Below, piece by piece: positions 57,901 to 64,000 of a stretch of 64,000 nt of DNA. The notes beneath the pieces are model-generated. The model was not told the origin of the DNA. It was given only the letters and a program-made list of their open reading frames with translations, and searched no databases. Source of the DNA: Gracilaria gracilis (taxonomy: Eukaryota; Rhodophyta; Florideophyceae; Gracilariales; Gracilariaceae); the NCBI GenBank assembly GCA_030374805.1, contig JARGSG010000017.1:372001-436000 (forward strand), written 5' to 3'. Every line of letters begins with the position of its first letter. Positions within the stretch are counted from its first letter, which is position 1. The position numbers were made by a program, and so were the translations under genes.

Positions 57901-58470
57901 CGCTACCGCGGTGCATTTAAAACTGGCTACGAGGGTGATGGTGTGGACAGCAAGAGGTGGTGGAAAGTAATTCTGGCCTCGTATGAATGTGTGAAAGAGA
58001 AGAAAGAACGGCAACAACAGCAGTGGTTCACCGCGGCAAGGACTGCACAGCAGCAAGAGCCGAAACCACAGCACCTAATGAGCATGTGCGTCTGTGTTCT
58101 GCAAAGTGGAATACTGGGTGCTGTGTGTGGAATAGTTGCTAGTTTTAGGCGCTATCTGGGCGCGCGCGGGGATGGCAGAGGCTGGCACTCAAAAAATTAA
58201 CAAATTTTGGAATATTGTATTCCATGTCGCGCAGTTTAATGCCAGGGTCTCCTAGTATTTCGAGAGGTTCGCCTCGCAACCCACCCCAACTACACTCTTT
58301 TCCACGACCCTCTCCAAATTTTTCATCCGTGCTAGTTCCAATTTCCATTTCGCCCGAAAATGCGAGGCAATTGCCAACCCAGCCACCCTAAAACATCCGC
58401 CCACTCCTTCCCATCTCCACCTCCACTCAACACCGCCACCCCTTACCATACTCTAGTCGATTTTTGCTCC

Positions 58471-59574
58471 TCACGCGTTCGGATCCTGCGTTTCCGTCTC
58501 CTCAAACGTCATCTCGTAGAAGTTCCGCTTGCAGGTTTCCCCATTCTCGTACACCCTCCTCGCCCGAGAACGGCTCTCCATACCACCCATCCTCCGCTCC
58601 CTCTGCTCTTCCAGTATGCGCTCCGCCGTTTGCCCCGCATGCGCCGCGCTTCGAAACCCAGTCAACGTCGCAACCCGCAGCCCTGGCCGCACCTCCTCTC
58701 CTGCCACCTTCCCCACCTCCTTGCGTCTCTTCTTCAAGCGACTACCCCCTTCATTGGTCTTTAGCGTGACAGGCGAACCCTTCTCAACGTTCATATCCCC
58801 CTTGGCACAACTTCCTCCCACCTCTCCTCCTGTCCCCGTCAGCATCCCCTTCACCTCCACCAAAAACAACCGCGCCTTTTCTACCTCTCCCATCTGCATC
58901 TCCAGCATCTCCAACCTCCCCTTCAGCATCACATTCTCCTCCCTCAGCTCCCGTATCTCCTTCTCTACGCATTCCACCATCCCATCCGCATGACGACCCA
59001 TCTCCATTCCCAGCACCTTCAAACCATTCCGCAAATTAGATATGGCTTCCAATGACACCCCATTCTCCTTCTCACTCAACACCACCCCTCCCATCTTCGC
59101 CACACTCTCCGAAATACAATCATCCATTCGCTCCTTCATCACAACTCCCAATAACCTCACCCGCTCCTTCATTTCCCCCGTAAATTGCTCTTTCCTACCT
59201 CCCGCTCCACCTCCACCCTCCATGTGCTCCCCAATCCCCAACTGGCTCAAGTGCACCGCCTCTTTCCATATCCCATCCTTCTCCCCCTTTTTCTCCACCA
59301 CCTTCGAGCCCACATCCGCAGTCCCTGCCTTCCCCACAGCCACAACCTCTTCCTCTCGTGACCCTCCATCCAACCGCGCAACGTCGGCCACTTCCCGCTT
59401 GGGAGACGGAGTTCCTCCGATCTTCTTCCTTTCCAGGAACGCAAGAAGCTCCTCGTCCTTCACGTATCCGTTCGACATCTTAGAAAAGCCAAAAGCGTCA
59501 CCGAAAGCAAGAATTCGGTGCCATACCGTGCAATCGACGCCGTCCTCGTTTTCCGTGCCACTGCCTATGCGCAT
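58471..59574 (-). CDS. Coiled-coil protein of unknown function, 367 codons
   Basis: An uninterrupted minus-strand frame with ATG at 59574. An alternative ATG about 32 codons in gives 'MSNGYVKDEELLAFLERKK'. The centre, 'ECVEKEIRELREENVMLKGR' onward, is a clear coiled coil, preceded by amphipathic helices ('MKERVRLLGVVMKERMDD'). The C-terminus is basic ('SRLKKRRKEVGKV'), which suggests DNA binding or nuclear entry. Reverse frames are Pro/Ser-rich and probably shadows. I find no similarity to copies A and B that I trust. It is notable as the longest intact ORF outside pol. Confidence 0.45.
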   Translation of the reverse strand: MRIGSGTENEDGVDCTVWHRILAFGDAFGFSKMSNGYVKDEELLAFLERKKIGGTPSPKREVADVARLDGGSREEEVVAVGKAGTADVGSKVVEKKGEKDGIWKEAVHLSQLGIGEHMEGGGGAGGRKEQFTGEMKERVRLLGVVMKERMDDCISESVAKMGGVVLSEKENGVSLEAISNLRNGLKVLGMEMGRHADGMVECVEKEIRELREENVMLKGRLEMLEMQMGEVEKARLFLVEVKGMLTGTGGEVGGSCAKGDMNVEKGSPVTLKTNEGGSRLKKRRKEVGKVAGEEVRPGLRVATLTGFRSAAHAGQTAERILEEQRERRMGGMESRSRARRVYENGETCKRNFYEMTFEETETQDPNA

Positions 59575-59811
59575 GGCCTATATCTGAAACCATAACTTAC
59601 CCCTTTCTGTTCCGACCGGTTTCGCGCCAAACCGTCACTGTACTGTACGCCTCGCCAGCACACCACTATTTAACCCCCCCCCTGTCTTCTCTGACGCTCG
59701 CACATCCTCTTCAGTCACTCCGTCTTGACCGGCGACGTGTTCTTCTTCTGCCATACCCTCACTTGGTTCTGAGAAAAGCAAAACACGGGTGGTTGCATAC
59801 TTGGAACCACC

Positions 59812-61445
59812 AGCGCGCCGTTGAAAGCGGACCCAGGTGTCCTGGCGCTTCATCGGTGCACCGATGAAGCGCCATGACGCCCGGGCCGTAGTGAGGACAA
59901 CAGACCTGCGTAAGCTACTGAAGAATGTAGTACACGGGGCTGTGAAACAGACCCGAACGGGAGTTAGTTGTACATGGCCGCGATGTTTCTGCAAACGCGA
60001 TATCCAGTAGTAGTAGCACGTGTGCCCCGGATACAGATATTCGGGACCGACCGGGGCGGCGGGGCAAAAAAAATTTTATTTTTTTGTACAGCGGACCGAT
60101 GTGCAGTGGCACTTCATCACTGCACTGATGAGGCGCCACGACACCCGGGTCCGCTGTCCGGGGGTGGTCTAGACCAATGGTTCTGGATGCGTTTGGAGGG
60201 ATTGAAAACCACCCTAACACACTAATTTAGGGTGTTTCCAGAGCATCCGCAGCAATGCTCACTATAGTAACGTGACTAATAAATGCAGCCCCATAAGTGT
60301 CTTACTAGGCCCAAAGTCCCCGTGAGAAAGGATTTAACTTCACGAGAGCCCATTCTGTAAAGGAATGACTTATATGATGTTCGCGCATGAGCATTCGTGC
60401 GTGACAGTAGTATGTAGAGATGCGCGTGTTTCGCCTACGGCTATACAGCGATATGTATCGAGCGGACGGTGTCCGCACCAGACAGTCGCCCCTGTGACGT
60501 TAAGGTAGAATTGAAACAACTCTATTGCTATATATATTTATATTATGACTTGGATTTTAGAAAGACCAATATCTTGGTGGAAGAGTAAAAGTTTCATTCC
60601 CTTAGGGAAAGGTTCGTATTACATTTTTCGGAAAACACGACGACTGGGCAATGGCCAGGAGTGCAATGGCGCTTCATCGTTGCATCCATGAACCACAATT
60701 CACCTCGGTCTACCGTCTGCCGCGTGAATGCACAGTAGCGGGTCGCACAACGGGTTCCCTGGTCGACACGCCGACAAAGCAGACCTACAAGAACTTCAGC
60801 TTTATCTTTCATGGCACGCAGAGAGGGAGTCAAGAGAAAGTGGTACTTCATCTATGGCAGGTGATGCGTCAAAGAGATGTTAAGGAAAGCTTGAAGACGC
60901 GAGAGATACGGAACTAAATAAATGTTGAGATATACGCGATGTTACTAATAAGAACAAGTAGGACAGTAGACTGGGGTCTCATTGCGCTTTATCGCTGCGC
61001 CAATGGAGCGCCACGCCACCCCGGACGGCTGTCCCGAAAAAAATATGTAATTCCAATTAATTAAAACGACAGCCTGGGACAGCAGACACGGGTGTCGTGG
61101 CGCTTCATCAGTGCACTGATGAATCATCAGTGCACTGATGAAGCGCCACGCAACTTTGGTCCGCTGTCCGAACGCCCCGTGTGTGGCAAACCTGTGGTAG
61201 TGGCATACTTGGCACCACCGGCGCGCCGTTGACAGCGGACCCGGGTGTCGTGGCGCTTCATCAGTGCACTGATGAAGCGCCCCTGCATATCGGTCCGCTG
61301 TCCCAACGCCCCTTGTATGGCAAACCTGTGGTAGTGTCACACGTGGCACCACCGGCGCGCCGTTGACAGCGGACCCGGGTGTCGTGGCGCTTCATCGGTG
61401 CACCGATGAAGCGCCAAGCCACCTTGGTCCGCTGTCCCAACGCGC
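59812..61445. repeat. Array of large covarying palindromes
   Basis: Seven units share the half-site 'TGGCGCTTCATC' plus RGTG and its mirror. Perfect dyads are at 59843-59874 (32 bp), 61098-61148 (51 bp, doubled core), 61252-61281 (30 bp) and 61385-61416 (32 bp). Degenerate units are near 60.10, 60.68 and 60.99 kb. The central pair is A/T in some units and G/C in others, always matched. Outer arms 'ACAGCGGACC' and 'GGTCCGCTGT' extend each unit to about 80 bp. The last three are spaced about 130-155 bp apart, with the shared spacer 'GGTAGTGGCATAC' in front of a GGCACCACCGGCGCGCC block. Confidence 0.85.
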
Positions 61446-61486
61446 TGTTTCTGCCAAACCTGTGTTAGTGGCATACGTGGCACCAG

Positions 61487-61600
61487 AGACAGATAGAAGC
61501 AGGTGAGGAGCTCTATGTCAGTTATGGTGCGGAGTACAATTGAGACTGGGCTCTCACTCTTGATCCCGCTGAGGACGAGGAGTGGTTGCGAGGCCTATAG
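61487..61600 (+). pseudogene. SET-domain C-terminal remnant
   Basis: The frame reads 'RQIEAGEELYVSYGAEYN', then TGA, then 'DWALTLDP' and 'WLRGL' to TAG. 'GEEL..SYG..Y' is the end of a SET lysine methyltransferase domain. It starts right after a possible 'CACCAG' splice acceptor that belongs to the palindrome array spacer. No earlier SET motif is found nearby, so it is a fragment. 61601-61799 ends in a strong polypyrimidine tract. Confidence 0.45.
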
Positions 61601-61799
61601 GCAACTCCCTTTGTGTAGCTGCACGATTTGTAGTTTACAATGATTTACACAGGTTCTGTAAACTGACCGTTATTGATCCCGCTATTCCATTCATCATACT
61701 CCCTTCCGTGTCCAGCCATCCTCGCTCTTTCACACCGTTCTCCAAATCCCCCTTAATCTCCAATCTCTTTGTCTTCCCTGTTTTCTTTTCTCAACTTAG

Positions 61800-64000
61800 G
61801 CATTGGTATCAATTAAAAAAAAGGTGGACAAGGCAAGAACGCGGGGCACCCAGTCACGCAAGAAGCCTTTAGGGAAGAAGAAGAAACTTGGTGAGGATAA
61901 CAGAGGTTCAACACGAGTAGCTGCTAAAACAACGCCACGTCAATCACCAGCAGCGAAGGCCAACCACAGGCCTAATCCCACCGTTGGTCACCGCCATTCT
62001 CGGCGCAAAGGTACCTCTGAGAATACTAGCGATGTACGTCAAAGTAGGCCATCACCGAGCTCCCCAACGCGGTCAACTAGCAACGTAGAACGAAATCCCA
62101 ACTCCGAAGAAATTTCACCGGTTCCGAAAGCTCGAGAACCGGCAGGTTCGTTGACAAGGGATATTGTGGAAAAGGTTCGAGTTTCACAAGAGGAACAAGA
62201 GAATGTCCGTTTCTCTGAACTGGAAAGTATTCCCACTGGAAGAGACCTATAACGGAGTGTGGGCGATCCCACAACCATTCCCCGGCCATCACCATTTTCG
62301 ACGCGAAGGGCATCTACAGTTGCCTTGAAGCCCCGACCAGTCGGCGTACAGCGTGTGGGAAGGTTAAACACTCAGAACTCGAATTTTTCAGGGCGAAAAA
62401 GACTCAGAGAGGATAACTCTGAGCGGTTTGTGGCTGACACTGTGGACAATGCGGAGAATGCGGGGGATGAAGTAACTCCAGTATATCGTGCAATGAAGAG
62501 GACTCCAACCTCTACTGTTCCACGAAGAGCAGAAATACATGGAGTACAGGGAACAAGGGAGGTACATGAATTGTAGCAGGAGGGGGAAGAAGACAGGGGA
62601 ACTGTCGAGAAAGAAATCACGTTTTCTGGAAACCACAGAGATTTGCTGAAAGAAATCAATAGATTGAAAGCAAAGGTGAAGAAGTTGGAGGAGGATTTGA
62701 TGAAACGGGGTATCCTTGTAAACGTTGCGCAAGAGCAGAGCACAGCATTGAAGACTAAGCTTGAGGAGAAAGAACTGGTGATTGAAGGTTTACGTGGTGC
62801 ATTGAAGCAGGAGGGCAGTAACACTTCTCGTACCGGTGAACCGGGACGAACCGGACGAAAGAAGCATCGAATCGGTGTAAGCGATGCGTTTCAAGGGGTT
62901 GCGCGAGGAGTGTATCACAATATGTTGACTTGGGCCAGGAGAGAGACCAGTGAACTGTGTTTTGAAGGTGAGAAACCTTCAAGGAATTGGATCAATCGAG
63001 CTGAGATATTGGAGGGAGCGACGGAGAATGGAGAAGGGATAATTCGAAACGAGAGGGATGGTGTCGCGATGGTTCCCAAGAATCCTGTGGAGCTCCTAGC
63101 CAGTTTTGGAATGTTCACACCATCCGTTGAAGGGGGTGCGGATGCGCTGCTGAAGACTATGGTACAGAGTGAGTCGAAAGAAGTGAGTTGGGAATGAATT
63201 AGACAGGCCTCTCTCACAGAAAGATGCATATTAGAAGTTTGTGCGGATATGTGTCTAATGCAGAGAATGAAACTGACAATGAGTGATGTTGTGGGGGTGC
63301 GAAAGAGAAATACAAGGGATAAATTGTTTTTGTTGTTGGGTTATGATCTAATACGGAGAAGAGCGAAAGTGGTAGAAGAAAATGCCGATGAAGTTGCACA
63401 GCAGCTGAGGGAAGCACAAGAGAACATCTTGCGACTTGGTGCGAATCGAACCCCCACCACGTGATGATGGAGGAAGGCACCGCTTGATCGTTTGAAGTAT
63501 TCGAAGGCTAAGAATGACGGGGATGAAATGGATACGAACGACCAGGACTTGTTCTTCAGAAACATGGTAGGCGTAGAAGTGTTGAAGGACTTCATTGCGT
63601 ATGATTTTGAAGATAAAGAGGAAGGGACATTAGTGGATGGCACGATACTGACACTTGCACGCTTAGACACATGGATTCTGACGGTTGTCACTCTCGTTAC
63701 TGCTCAATCTCCGAGAGGTGGGCAAAGGCAGAAACAGTTCACGGAGAAGTATGCGGAGTTATTACCTCTCTGTTTGAAAGAGTTGTTGAAAGATGTCCGG
63801 CAACATGTACAGAGAGGTTATTCCAACGAGTTCCATCACTATGGGAGTGCAGTACATGAATAGACTGGAGTGCTGGGGAATGATATGAGGGAGGCTACGA
63901 TAGCGTTTCGAATGCCCTCGAGCGGAAAGATATACCTAACGTTGCGTGAAAGTTTCTTCGTTGAGAATGTGAGCAAGAGATTGGGATCAGTTACAGATTG
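61800..64000 (+). pseudogene. Unknown repeated protein family, copy B (runs off window)
   Basis: It begins after a polypyrimidine tract and 'CTTAG' acceptor (61798-61799), so an upstream exon is likely. One frame persists to the window end with stops TAA 62250, TAG 62574, TGA 63195, TGA 63462, TGA 63465 and TAG 63861, and no frameshift. The N-terminal part is Lys/Arg-rich ('RKKPLGKKKKLGED', nuclear-localisation-like). A coiled coil follows ('EINRLKAKVKKLEEDLMKRG'). The region shared with copy A begins near 'SRNWINRAEILEG' and continues through 'FTPSVEGGADALLK', 'VVGVRKRNTRDK' and 'LVDGTILTLARLDTWIL'. The family is unknown to me. It shows what the missing 5' half of copy A probably looks like. 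Confidence 0.55.

Noticed and set aside
59635..59994. 119-codon minus-strand ORF with acidic end ('MAEEEHVAGQDGVTEEDV')
   Set aside because: It overlaps the first palindrome unit and a C-run, and has no homologue or splice partner that I can see.
59812..61445. CRISPR-like array
   Set aside because: The repeats are long palindromes with unequal spacing and homologous spacers, in a eukaryotic context without cas genes.

Overview
The window looks like nuclear DNA of a eukaryote packed with transposons. It has polypyrimidine-tract splice acceptors, LTR elements with a polypurine tract, and transposases of many eukaryotic superfamilies. The mixture and the few introns suggest a red alga of the Chondrus type. 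That is my inference from protein style, not from a search. The only convincing ordinary host gene is a small RING-H2 gene near 57.1-57.5 kb.

Layout, left to right. 0-1.1 kb: copy A of an unknown protein family. 1.3-4.5 kb (-): a broken Plavaka/CACTA/KDZ-like transposase. 4.8-8.7 kb (-): truncated Ty3/gypsy element E1, inserted in a PIF/Harbinger element (8.7-10.65 kb) that has two convergent genes. 11.5-13.7 kb (+): hAT transposase remnant split by a MITE. 15.6-16.0 kb (-): piggyBac C-terminal remnant. 16.2-27.3 kb (-): Ty3/gypsy E2 with both LTRs. 27.33-27.77 kb: Ty1/copia RT fragment. 27.8-38.0 kb (+): Ty3/gypsy E3. 38.2-41.1 kb (+): Ty1/copia gag-pol, truncated in RT. 41.2-43.4 kb (+): DUF7869-like transposon gene split by a MITE. 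43.5-49.8 kb: three pogo-like DDE transposases. 51.7-54.7 kb (-): a second Plavaka/KDZ-like transposase with a divergently oriented, intron-containing partner gene (55.0-56.6 kb). 57.1-57.5 kb: RING-H2 gene. 58.5-59.6 kb (-): coiled-coil ORF of unknown function. 59.8-61.4 kb: array of covarying palindromes. 61.5-61.6 kb: SET-domain remnant. 61.8-64 kb: copy B of the family seen at the left edge.

The strongest new observation is that E2 and E3 both carry, between integrase and the 3' end, an extra protein gene on the opposite strand to gag-pol. The two copies match at protein level although the elements point in opposite directions. The three gypsy elements also share a gag stop followed by pol in the -1 frame. 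Most genes here are damaged by in-frame stops that C-to-T changes could explain, with fewer indels. This pattern suggests methylation- or RIP-like decay.
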